Source of the DNA: Liquidambar formosana | Taxonomy: Eukaryota > Streptophyta > Magnoliopsida > Saxifragales > Altingiaceae | Direction: 5' to 3' | Length of the DNA stretch: 64,000 nucleotides | Assembly: GCA_039720395.1 (NCBI GenBank) | Contig: CM077826.1 | Coordinates: 18,229,053 to 18,293,052 of the forward strand | In this document: in pieces, positions 23,151 to 33,759 of the stretch | How the letters are laid out: every line of letters starts with the position of its first letter | Numbering within the stretch: the stretch's first letter is position 1 | Made by a program: the position numbers and the translations under genes | Notes under the pieces: model-generated | Seen by the model: only the letters and a program-made list of their open reading frames with translations | Told to the model about the DNA's origin: nothing | The model's database searches: none

Positions 23151-23306
23151 AAATAAAAAGGTGATAAGGTTGATCAACAGAATAAATCAACAAAGGGCTT
23201 GGACCCCACAGCTTTTGAGTAGGGGATCCATGGTTTCGTGAAAAGGTGAAGGTGGAGGAACCCAAGAAGTACTGGTTAGTTTAAATGATGTTTAAGGAAG
23301 CTAATA

Positions 23307-23638
23307 TTGTAACCCCAAAATTTTGTTTGTATAGTTTTTATAAAAATTGGTCACGTTATCTATTAGGAAGCTTCATTTTGAACAACCTTGTAAAAGAAAA
23401 GTTTTCCAAAATCTATCGTTAAGTGGATTTTTTAGTCATTTACCGTTTCTATTTCATTTTTTGCCAAAAAGTCAATTTAAACTATATATTTTGAAAAAAA
23501 GTTTATGCTACAAAAATGTTCAAAATGACGTTTTCTACTGAACCCCATGAACACTTTTCATAAAAATCTTTTATATATTTCTAAAATTTTAAAAAATCAA
23601 AATTAATAAAATGCACGAACAAAATTTTGAGGTTACAA
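23307..23638. mobile_element. MITE with TA target duplication (Stowaway/mariner-like)
   Basis: 332 bp with inverted ends TTGTAACCCCAAAATTTTGT and, read from the right, TTGTAACCTCAAAATTTTGT. TA dinucleotides lie at 23305-23306 and 23639-23640. The interior is AT-rich and non-coding. Confidence 0.75.
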
Positions 23639-23640
23639 TA

Positions 23641-25847
23641 ACCGAATCCAATGTTTAACGCTGTAAGTCACCTCATTTAGGTGGGCTGTGAGCCTTCCAC
23701 GATTTGGCCCACCGATTGAACTGTACGCACCTACGCATTATTAATGTGCCAGCTGGGTCCCTTGCTTATGCATAAAACAGAATGAAAAAGGGAAAGGAAA
23801 AACACAGCTGGGTCCTTGACTCCTTGGGGTTAGAAGATAAGGCACACTATGAAACATGAATTATCTTAACGGCCCGTTTGAAAATCTTTAAAACTGGATC
23901 AGTGACCTCTCTGTTTTCATGTCTTTCAAACAGAAAAACTGGGTCATTGACCCCGTGTCTAATTATTATCTGATTTTTAAATAAATCAACTCATAATTAG
24001 TTTTAAAAAAAGTTATATTTATGTCTTGTTTTCAACAAAAAATTAAACTGATCAGTAAGAAAATAAGACTAACCAAACAGTATGAAATTAAAATTAATCA
24101 AACTCATCTTCAACTTGCTAAATTTTTAAGTTTACCAAACAACCCTCTATATAGATGATTCGCTTAAAAAAAAAAAAAAAAAAATGGACAGAGAAGAAGA
24201 AGAAGAAGAAGAAGAAGAAGAAGAAGAAGAAGAAGAAGCAGCAGCAGCAAGAGAAAAGGGAAAATTATAACCCTTTCGTGAGGGGTGAGTGCATAAAGGC
24301 CTATATTTCATAATTCCCAAGGAAAAAAACAGGGAAAAAACACTGTTGCGAGCTCTTTTTCACAGAGAGCACAACAGGGCTTGCTTGTAAATTTTGGTGA
24401 GTGGGACCATCTTCTATCCTCTTCCTTATCTAGTTCAGAATGTAAAGTTGATAGATGGTTTGAAAAAGAAAAAAAATGCATACTTTGAATCTTCCAAAAA
24501 AAAAGAATGTTTATATGACAAAAAGGATTTATTAAACCGTGATGATAGTTTTAAAATTGATGAGACTAATCCCATATAGATCAAATTTTTTTACTTTCCA
24601 AATGAACCCCATAAACTAACTAATGTCATTACTTGTCAAGGGATATCTTGGTAATTTAACATACAATGGAATATTACACAATTATTCGCAGGCTCAAAGG
24701 TCTAGAGTGCTAGACTTCACATGCCTATATGTACCTTTTGAGACAAAACAGGTGGTAGTGGACCACCTTGTGCAAAATAATGGCATTTAAATAATAATAC
24801 TACTATTAATAGTATGATTTTAATGACTTTACTTCTACGCCGAACACAGCCCTAATTAATCATAATTTCACATACTCTAGCTAAAGAAATTAGTACTATC
24901 ATTATACATGAGGAGAGAAATGGTAGCTTTCACACCAAATTTTACAGAACAGGCTGTTTCCTCCTTGATTATGTAAAGTCCTTTTATTGTATATACAATG
25001 AGGACCGAACGCAGCAACTGAACGAAAGTAGGCATACTCAAAAGGGAAAAAACCTCCCAAGGTTTTTCAGCCAAAAAAAGAGAGTGAAAATTACCTCTAA
25101 CCTTTTTACCATTGCCAATGACATAAACATCGCCACATCCGAAATGTTATTTTACCCATTTATTCACTCATCTTCTTCATCTATATACTACTTTGGGTGG
25201 TGGTTTAGTGGTAAAAGTATAGGAAGTAAGATAATTAAGAGTTCGACTTAGTCTTGAGAGCAGTGGCGTAACGTGAATTTGTTCTTTAAAGGTCTTTCTA
25301 ATGCATTGGAGTCACTAACCCTTTGTGAGACTAAGGTCACTAATGGTTCAACTGACTTGAGGGAACGATTGTGGATTCTCTTTTTATAGGCTTGTTTAGG
25401 CTCCTCCTGTCATTGGTTCCACAACAATAGGAGAGCTACTATAATCATGATCAAGTAGAATCGTCACAACTAGTTACTCCTTTCTACCATTTTTGCTTAT
25501 CAAAAAAGGTAGTCACCCATATCATTTTCTCATCCTTTAGTGTAGGGATGAATAAGATAGGCAAAAAAGCAAGTTTCTCAATTACATATTCTAGTTGTAA
25601 TGTGAGGTAAGTCTAAAGAAACAGAAAAAAATAAAAATAAATAAATGATATTGTTGACTCCTTTTGCTTGTAATGGCTTGCTTCAACCTCAATACAAAGA
25701 AAGTAGAGGTAAGATGGGCCAAAATAACCCTTGATCATCTAATATTATATATCAAAACCAAAACCAAACAACACAGCGAGGAAGAGACTGAAAAATTTTA
25801 AAGATCAAAACTCACAAAACGCAACATTCCCTTCCTCATTTCTGTCA
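23641..25847. other. Gene-free interval with simple repeats
   Basis: A possible MITE sits at about 23870-24148 (CCCGTTTGAAAA near the left end, ACCAAACAACCC near the right). A run of A (24167-24184) and a GAA microsatellite (24191-24240) follow, then GCA repeats. At 25195-25265 there is a tRNA-like stretch (GGTGGTTTAGTGGTAAAAGT, GAGTTCGACTTAG) that may be a SINE relic. No gene is recognised. Confidence 0.4.
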
Positions 25848-26186
25848 TCAACCCATCAATCCATTCTTCTCAAAGATCCTAGATGGAACAGCAAACCGAG
25901 CCGAGAAGGACCGAGAGAGGTCATCGGGGTCAGCCCACGTCGAGCCCTGATCGAAATTCTGCGAGTACGTATAAGGATCATAAGGAACATGCACCAAATT
26001 CGAATGAGAACCAAAGAATTTCTTCTTCTCCTTCATTATCTTCCTCCACAAAACCCTCCACCTAACTGTCTTTGAACGGAGTACCCATAAGCTTAAATAC
26101 TCGAATCGATCGTGGTCGTTTTTCATGTAGCGTCGGCTGCAACCAGCATTTCCATTGGCGGAGTTGCGGCAGATCTGGATGTCCAT
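25848..26186 (-). CDS. Small plant protein of unknown function with YDPYTYSQNFDQG motif
   Basis: Intronless ORF of 112 residues. A basic middle (WRVLWRKIMKEKKKFFGS) leads into a C-terminal block, VHVPYDPYTYSQNFDQGSTW followed by ADPDDLSRSFSARFAVPSRI. The block looks like a conserved element; I believe similar C-termini occur in short uncharacterised plant proteins but cannot name the family. No signal peptide or membrane segment is seen. The start at 26186 is supported by a TATAAATAG box about 100 bases upstream (26287-26295). A second in-frame Met at 26126 would give 92 residues. The gene is isolated, with repeats on both sides. DLSRSFSARFAVPSR could be a phosphorylation or docking site, but that is speculation. 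Confidence 0.75.
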   Translation of the reverse strand: MDIQICRNSANGNAGCSRRYMKNDHDRFEYLSLWVLRSKTVRWRVLWRKIMKEKKKFFGSHSNLVHVPYDPYTYSQNFDQGSTWADPDDLSRSFSARFAVPSRIFEKNGLMG

Positions 26187-26286
26187 TTCAGCACAGAAGG
26201 AAGAGATATATATATATGGTTGTTGGTTTTTAGGAGTTCAAGTTGGTTTTTTTCTGCAGCTACGAGTGTGAATGCATGCACACTGG

Positions 26287-26295
26287 CTATTTATA
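26287..26295 (-). promoter_or_regulatory. TATA box of the small YDPY gene
   Basis: TATAAATAG on the minus strand, 101 bases upstream of the start codon at 26186. It implies a 5' UTR of about 70 bases. Confidence 0.6.
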
Positions 26296-26424
26296 CAAGA
26301 AAAGTTTGACTTTGAACAGAAATTCTCTGTAGTTCAAGTGTAGGATCATAAAATACAATACGAATTGGAAGTGGGACATGTCCAATAGCCAAGGGTAAAT
26401 GTGTCCATTTGCTGTTGTTATATA

Positions 26425-26702
26425 TTACCTCCGTCCCATAAAGTTAGGTCATTTTTACTAATTTTTTGTCCCAAAATGTTTGTCTATTTTGAAAAATCAA
26501 ATCATAAATTTATTGAAGTTTCCTATACCCCTTTTGTTATTTTACTAATAATTACTAATTTTAACACAAAACTTAATACTAAATAGGAGAAAGTACTTAG
26601 AAATATGAAGTTTAATAAATGACAAGTCAGTGCAATGATGACTTTTCCTAAATCGCGTGTTTTGTCAAACATGGCTTTTCTTTATGAAATAGGAGAATGT
26701 AA
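26425..26702. mobile_element. Stowaway-like MITE
   Basis: The left end is CCTCCGTCCCATAAAGT after TA. The right end read inward is TTCTCCTATTTCATAAAG, also next to TA. The right half (ACAAGTCAGTGCAATGATGA and what follows) matches the element ending at about 35199, so two family members occur in this window. Confidence 0.6.
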
Positions 26703-26849
26703 TTTGGTTTTAAAAATTATGTAATTGTGTTATGGCAGTGTTTATGCGGCCCCATTGGTCTATTAAATCTCTATGGTCAAACTTGGAAGGTTTTCCATTT
26801 TATATGGGATAGTTTACTGGCGTTTGAAGATGGCTCATGGGTTAAACCA

Positions 26850-27018
26850 ATGGGCTAGCTTAGTAGTGAGAGAGAAAGAGAGTAGGGTAAATGATAAGAT
26901 TAAGATAAGCCACGGGTTTGAGTCCTTCCACACCCACACTTTATACGATTAAGATAAATTAAGGATTTAAATCCTTTCACGCACCAAAAATAAAAAAATA
27001 AAAAAATAAAAAAAAACA
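26850..27018 (+). mobile_element. SINE-like element with (TAAA)n-type tail
   Basis: It begins GGGCTAGCTTAGTAGTGAGAG (A-box-like), has a B-box-like GGGTTTGAGTCC at 26914-26925, and ends in AAAAATAAAAAAATAAAAAA. The same head, GGGCTAGCTTAGTA, occurs at 35883. Confidence 0.6.
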
Positions 27019-27339
27019 CACCCACACACACAAGAAGAAAGAAGCGAGATTTTAAATTAATTAATTAATTAAATTTAAAAATTATAAAAAATAAAAAAGA
27101 AGAAGAAGAAGTGGGCTCATGGGTTTAATGCTCCCCAAAGAGCAGAGGTAGATAGGCCATATTCCCATAGCTATCCAATACCCAAGGCCAACTTGATTAG
27201 TAATGGGTCCACCGACATAACTAGCTTCTGGCCCATAACTATGGGCTACGCCCTATTGTGAAGATGGACAGACGTCCAAGTTCTTTGGGTCTCTCAGCCC
27301 ATTAACTATCACTGCTACCGAAGGGTCAAGCTGTGTTTA

Positions 27340-28320
27340 TTACTAGGAAATAAAGGATGGAATGAAATGGTAATTCAATTATTAGATTAAAAAAAAGTCA
27401 ATGTTTAGTAGCTCAAGGGAATGAAATGGTTATTCCTTCCCAAATCAAGAGGAATAGCCATTCCCACCCTTTAAGAAATGAAAACATTAAAAATGGGATC
27501 TCACCTAATATCCATTCCATTCCCACTACTTACCAAACATTGGAATGGAATGATTATTCCCATTTCAGTCTCATTCTCATCCTATTCCCACTCTCATTCC
27601 ATTCACTCAAACCTTCAATATGAGTATGACTTTATCTGGGCTAGGCTATCTTCTACACGTATTGTATCGTTTTAGAAGGGCTATATTCTATTTCCTTCTC
27701 TCTCTCTCTCTCATGAGGGGATACCGAAAATATGGTAAATTTATGATTTTTTTTATTATTTATAATAATGATAAATTCATATATGATTTATTCTAATCTA
27801 TTAATCATGATCACCATTGTTAGCAGCATCTTCACTTTTAATGCCTTGATTTATTTATTGGGATGGCAAGATCAAAGGGTACCAAATTAAAGTGATCAAC
27901 ATAGGACATAACTTTAGCAATGTTCAAACTAGTCAGTGCAGTGTGAGTGTGTGACTATGTTTAACCTTTTTGGGTCCAATATGTAGCAGGTTTAGTGGCC
28001 ACAACACTGCATTACTCTTGGTGTGGATTTTTTTTTTCTTTTTTAATAACTCTTGGTGTGGATTTTGAGTCCAATATCAAGTAATTAGCTTAAGGTGAAG
28101 AGGGTTTAATGCCTTATTAGTCGCTCTGATTTTTGTCTCTATTTGACAACCTAAGAAGCTATATCGATCTACATTAATGATAATAGTGGAGCTACCCTCT
28201 TACTTGTCCTCATATTTCTAAATAAAATTTTCCATAACATGCTCATACAATCTGATGACTATTTGACCATGGGTACCCCCAAAATTTTGGAAATTATCCC
28301 TAGTTCTTTTTGACATCCCT
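27340..28320. other. Repeat-rich intergenic DNA
   Basis: 27340-27620 is rich in ATTCCATTCC and GGAATGGAAT in both orientations and resembles the interior of the MITE at 20746-20970. It is probably a related, decayed element. A CT microsatellite lies at 27697-27712. No gene is seen. Confidence 0.4.
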
Positions 28321-28322
28321 CT

Positions 28323-28422
28323 GGTGTGGTTAGCATAGATATCCACATCCCTTTTGGATGAGACTAATCCTAGGTGTGGTTAGCATATATATCCACATCC
28401 CTTTTGGATGAGACTAATCCTA
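28323..28422 (+). repeat. Tandem duplication, two 50-bp units
   Basis: The units 28323-28372 and 28373-28422 start GGTGTGGTTAGCATA and continue ATCCACATCCCTTTTGG. They differ at one to three positions. It is a recent local duplication without coding content. Confidence 0.85.
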
Positions 28423-28483
28423 CATACTAGTATAGTTCTATCGTCTTACATATACCTGGTAATTATCAAACCACCTTGGTAAG

Positions 28484-28664
28484 GGTAATGCTGTTTTGCC
28501 CTACATTTTGCCTCATACTTTGTCCTACTTAGTGCATTAAAGAGGGTTTGAATTTTTAGGGTTTCACTATATTAGTGGGTCCCACAACTTTACCCACCTA
28601 AATGTACTAAATAAGGCAAAATGTAGAGTAAAGTGTGGGGCAAAATAGCATTAACCCCTTGGTT
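28484..28664. mobile_element. MITE-like inverted-repeat element
   Basis: The left end is GGGTAATGCTGTTTTGCCCT and the right end read inward is GGGGTTAATGCTATTTTGCC. ACATTTTGCC is mirrored in both arms, so the whole unit of about 180 bp can fold into a hairpin. The target duplication is not clear. Confidence 0.6.
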
Positions 28665-29412
28665 ATTACTATCTTATCAATTATGTTGATTCTAAATTGC
28701 CTACGGTAGGAATGATATTTAGCTAAGTTCATGATTAATGCGGACTAGCAAGCATTTTTCTGCAACCCAAAAATCAAAATTGGTGCAAGGACACCATAGT
28801 CCATGAATGGAGAATGATTCCAAAAGTTTAAAACCTGTCTAAGAGGAGCATCAGCATCCTTTGTCAGCTACCCAATTACCGACTTTTCAAGGCAACCTCA
28901 TTACCAGAGCAAAGGACCATGTGAATGGGACTACAAGAGTTTTCTCCTCCAGTTCAGTTTTCTAGCTACCCAAACAGAATAAGCAAAAAACCAAGAAACA
29001 AGTGGTTCCAAACATTGGCCGGTGCGTCATCACAACCTTTTCACCTCAAAACCCCATACACCGCCAAGTGTAGCCGAATGGTTGTGACTCCCCAGTCTCC
29101 TTTGCAGATAAGTTTCATCTCATAATCCCCATCACCTTCTCAAGCCAACCACACAAGCGCATGTGGCATAGATAGACCCACTCCCCAATAAAAGGCTCAG
29201 AAAAAAGCAATTCCTTTCCAAACTTTTTGTTCCTTCTATTAAAAAAACAAAAGAAGAAAAAGAAAGAAAGAAAGGGGAACAAGAAACCTCTTTCCTTGCT
29301 TCCTATCCTTCCTTTACTTCCTCTATAATAGTACCTACAAAAACCTCATTCTTTTATTCTCAAAACCATACAATTCTTCTCAACAGAGAAGGATTAAGGA
29401 TAAGAATATAAG

Positions 29413-29661
29413 ATGTGTCACCCGGGTTTCCCTCCCTATGACTTGGCTAGCCGAGGTAGGCGTTTCGCCTTGTTGGTGACAAGGGCCGAAGAGGTTTTCA
29501 GCCAACAAGCACCAATTGAGGCGGCTAGAGTGGCTAGTGGTGGAGGTGAAGCAATAAAGAGGTGCGTGTGTTCGCCGACGCGCCACCCAGGGTCATTCAG
29601 GTGCAGGCATCATCATGCTATGTACGAATGGGTTGGCCGAGTAGGACCCAAACCCAGGTAG
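29413..29661 (+). CDS. Small plant protein with CVCSPTRHPGSFRCRHH motif, function unknown
   Basis: Intronless ORF of 82 residues. The N-terminal part reads GFPPYDLASRGRRFALLVTR, then an Ala-rich stretch. The C-terminus carries CVCSPTRHPGSFRCRHHH and YEWVGR. The CxCSPTxHPGSFRC block recurs, as I recall, in short plant proteins often labelled serine-rich-like; no biochemical role is known to me. Cys and His spacing could bind a metal, but that is inference. There is no signal peptide or membrane segment. A TATA-like CTATAATAG lies at 29323-29331, about 85 bases upstream, and the leader is CT- and A-rich. GC content rises over the ORF compared with its flanks, as expected for a real exon. Confidence 0.75.
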   Translation: MCHPGFPPYDLASRGRRFALLVTRAEEVFSQQAPIEAARVASGGGEAIKRCVCSPTRHPGSFRCRHHHAMYEWVGRVGPKPR

Positions 29662-29737
29662 TTAGAAGCTTCGTAAACAGTTCACATTTACATAAATAAA
29701 GATTTACCCATGTACCAATGTGTTCTGTCTTTCTTCT

Positions 29738-29985
29738 TTACATTTTATGGAATTTGTCGTCATTATGTAATTTGGGGACTGTAGTTGCCAGAGCTCTTTC
29801 TCTGCTTTGCCACTTTGAAGATTGTTGGTCAAAGACCGTGGAAGCAACAAAATCAGCTCTGGCAATAACCATAACCCCTTGAATATCAACAGTATGTATG
29901 AACAACCCACAAGATATGTGGAATCCATATCTAGCGCCCAGTTCATTAACAAATAAATCCACAGCGATCAACTAACAGAGGACAA
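29738..29985 (-). pseudogene. Isolated exon-like ORF of unknown origin
   Basis: The minus strand is open from an acceptor-like CTCTGTTAG (ending near 29986) through DLFVNELGARYGFHISCGLF and GVMVIARADFVASTVFDQQ to a stop at 29738. The composition looks protein-like, but I do not recognise the family and see no partner exon with a matching donor before the LEA2 gene that lies upstream on the same strand. It could be a gene fragment, a transposon-captured exon, or chance within the LEA2 3' flank. Confidence 0.3.
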
Positions 29986-30356
29986 TTTTATTTTGTCTTG
30001 GACATGTACTCATCTTGCACAACAATAGTTTTTTGGGGAGAAAAAGATATATTACAATCAAATAATATATTCCACTAAGATAACAGTATTATCATATAAT
30101 TACAGGACCAGGTTATGCATTACCCGTTGCAGATTTTACATACCCAAATATGTTTAAACATGTATATATAGCAGCCGCCACAGGCACCCTTGAACCATCT
30201 AGCTTTGCTTCACGTAGTATTCAAATTTATCACTGACCAAAAAACATAGTCAGTAAAACAGATCAATCACTGTTTCCTACAAGCAGAGTGAGTGTATGTA
30301 AACCATCTTCTTTAGATCCATTTTTAAAGAGCTGTGGCATCAATTGACCACTGCCT

Positions 30357-33300
30357 TTAGACAGCATTAACCTCATGGTTCATAGCAACATGAACAAGTG
30401 CTTGCTTTTGAGCAGCCAATTCATGGGCAAAAAACTGAAAAAAGAATAGCAATGAGAAGATTTTGGATGGTGCAGTTTCGAGAATGTGGCCTGAGTATTA
30501 GACAGGGTGGATTGATTTTAAATTGATGAGCTTTGGAGTTACAAGTTTTAGATTTTAGGATAGAATCATATGTATATTGTTAATGTAAACTATACATGGT
30601 AGTTCAACCCACTTCAGCACTCACAACAGCAGCAAGAAATAATTGATGTCTCACCTCAGGGTAACAATTTTGACGGATGATTGTCTGATTTTTTGTATTT
30701 ACATATACTTCACATGATACTTTTGTCTGCATAAGCAAAAAATAAAAAAAAATTATAGGCATTAGAAAAATCTACCTTCTAATATGCAAACTAACAGAAT
30801 GGCAGAATTATCAAAAGCAGCAAACTGAGAAAATCGTTTTATTATTTGGATTTTGAAACATAGTTACAATAATCTGTTTCATCATTTCGATTTGTGTATG
30901 GCTTCAAGAATTTGACCAGAGGTTTAACATTTCGAATACATAATGTTTTCAGTCAGATAAAGAACTAATTTTCACATCTCTTGACTGAAAATTACTCAAA
31001 ATTAGAAGGCGGGGAGACTGAAATGAGCATTTTCAAAAGCATTCCAATGGAACAATCAAGAAGATGAGAACACTACACAGCTCTGAAACCAAAGCAATTC
31101 TCTTCCAGAATATTGACAAAAGTAACCGCCGGATATACAAAGATGGTAACAATTTCAATGTTGGGGGCTTTACATTTCAATGTTGAAAACTAACAATTAG
31201 ATGGTAAATCCCAGTTCCCTTTTTAATGACAATTTGGTGAGAAGTGATTTGCTCATTGCAACTTTCAAGATGGGGCTTCACTAAAGAACAGCCATTTCCA
31301 CAAAGGTCAGAGGGCGAGTAGCCAACTCTCAGAGAAACTCAAAATGCAGGTTGGTAAACCACCTGGCCTCCAGTCCCAGCTCCTACCCTTAGGAAATCCC
31401 TCGAAGGGTGCAGGATGATGAACATTTGAAGAAAAAAAAACAAAGGGGGGAGGGATTTCATGAGTTTAGGGCTTTAAATTCAAATGGTTTCATTTGGATA
31501 GGTGGACAAGCTATTACCTTCATAAGGGCCAATACAACAAAAAAATTTCATCGAACCATGGTTAAGGTAAAGGATTATTCCACAAGTCATCAGCATCGAC
31601 ATGTCTACTTTCATATAATATTCATGAAATAAATAGGCCAACTAGCATGTTGAGGTCAACTTACCTACATAACTTCAAAGTTCAAACTACTCTAACTAAA
31701 TCCTAAATATGTAAAAGATCTATCAATCTATAAACCAAGAACCAATTATGTATTGTATTATTTTCAAGGTGTGCCAATGACAGATAATACAGCCATAGAG
31801 CAGAATGGTGAAAACAGATTCTGTGTTTCTGACCTCGAATTAAAAAAAGTTAGATGAGATAGAGGGAAAATATATAATGCTGACAAAGGATATGACCCTA
31901 GATAGAGCTAAATGGCACAATGAGGAGCAAAATAAGCCACGGACAAAGCATAGGACTCCAGTACTCTACATATAACCGAAGTGTGTAAAAGAAAAAGGAT
32001 AATTACTTACAACCATCACAAAAAGTGGCCATGGCCAGCACAAAGTATGACGCCAAATAGAGCTACAAGCCACCAAGGAGCAAGGAGGGACAAAATGAGC
32101 AATAATCAATGTATTTGAGCCTACATAGAGCTGAAGTGTATGGATATATATACAAAACGACCTGTGATTTCATACAAGATTTAGCCGTAAATGAAATGAT
32201 GGAAAAAGGATTCTGGTAATGGATCTCAAGTGGTTGTAATTTTAAATCTACCCAAATAATAATAATAAATAGTCTTAATTTTAAGGCATCTAAAGTTGTA
32301 TTCGAACCTAAATTCAAATATAACAAATTTCAAGCATTCAGGGTTTGGTCGGATGTCCAGTTGATTGTAAGCATGCTTCATTATAACCTCCAAATAATTT
32401 TGCGAACAAATCCATCATTCTAAACAGAACAAGTCGAGAAAATGATAGTCATTATCACAAATGACAGTAATAAATTTAAAATGTGACTAATACTATAACA
32501 TCAATTATGGTGATAGCTTTTGGAGTCCTCTTAAGCTCTAGGCAAGGTAATATCTTTCTCCCTTTGCAAGGGCAGGTCAAGATTCCACCCATTTGATCCC
32601 ATCAACTTAACTTGCCTAATACAAAAATGAACAAATTATGCTCATAGTTCCAAATTTTTATAATGGTTCTACATTCAAGATTATGGTTTTGTATCGTCAA
32701 AACTTCATCAAATTGAATGGAGCCACTGAATTTCCACACGACAACCAATCAGAACCTATGATTAATTTATTTTGTCAAGTTTCCTGACAGCCCTGATCTT
32801 GGACTAGCAGTGCTATTTATCTCTATTTTTTTTTTCTTAAAAAATAATTAAGAGAAAATGTAGGGATTAATGGCATTTTCCATCTTGGACCGAATAAATC
32901 AAACAATTAAGAAGAACATTGGTATGCAAATTGAAATTTACCTCAAGAGGAAGCTGAATGAAGAACAGCCCAAGGTGGCCACGAACCTTAGTGACAGTAT
33001 CAAAGGGAACCGTACCTTTCGCCAAATCCTCAAGCAGGTAAACCACATCATACAACACCTCCACTCCGTTGAACTCCAGCATAGCGTCGACGTCGGACGA
33101 TCCTCTGGCCCTTACGTGACCATGGCTCGACCTCACGTGCCCCAACTCCCTCCCCCTGTACCCGACCGCCACGTGTAGGTGCTTGTAATCCATGTAGTAC
33201 ATGTCGACGTTGTGAACCCTGACCGTGAGGGCCAGTGAGATGTCGAGAGAGATGCGAGGGATTGTGTGGATGCGCACGCGGTCGAGGCGGAGCCGTACGA

Positions 33301-33514
33301 TCTTGACGTCGGGATCGGACGGCCAGAAGACGTAGACGGCGAGGGCGAGGAGGAGGAAAGAGATGGTGCAGATGAGGCGGCACGGGAGACGGCGACGGTG
33401 GCCGGCGGGATAGTAGAGGGGTAAAACGACATAGTTTTGGGGATGGTGATGATCTGGAGGGGGTGGAATGGGGTGGTAGTAGGGGGTTGGTTGGGTCTTG
33501 GGTGATGATGCCAT
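30357..33514 (-). CDS. LEA2/NHL-type single-pass membrane protein
   Basis: Three exons, 33514-32942, 30726-30655 and 30434-30357, are all phase 0 and give 240 residues. The N-terminus is Pro- and His-rich (PIPPPPDHHHP). A basic stretch (HRRRLPCR) and one membrane segment (about 46-64, LICTISFLLLALAVYVFW) follow. The LEA2 beta-domain covers about 75-215 (RISLDISLALTVRVHN, FNGVEVLYDVVYLLEDLAKG, VSCEVYVNTKNQTI, RQNCYPE), and a short C-terminal tail reads FFAHELAAQKQALVHVAMN. It is a type II membrane protein, probably at the plasma membrane. Relatives act in stress or pathogen responses, but no specific role can be assigned. Intron 1 is 2.2 kb and intron 2 is 220 bp. A TATATATAT at 33736-33744 could be its TATA box. 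Confidence 0.88.
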
Positions 33515-33759
33515 GGCGTGTTGGGGTTGGGGGTGCGTGTGTGTGGAAGCCTTCCACTCGAAGGGTAGTGGAGTAGAGTGGAGAAGAGGAGTGGGGAGGG
33601 ATGAATTGGGTTTTTTAATAATTTTTTGGGTACGAACTTAGATTTGTCTTTTTGCTCTTTATTGTGTTTGTTTTCGTGTAAGGAAACTATGGGGGTGCTT
33701 CATGTGTCATTGGATAACCTCGGAAGCATGCGCCCATATATATAGAGGGGTATTATACT

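Noticed and set aside
33048..33557. Pro/Arg-rich and Ser/Thr-rich ORFs over LEA2 exon 1
   Set aside because: Other frames of a GC-rich exon; only one frame splices into the LEA2 domain.
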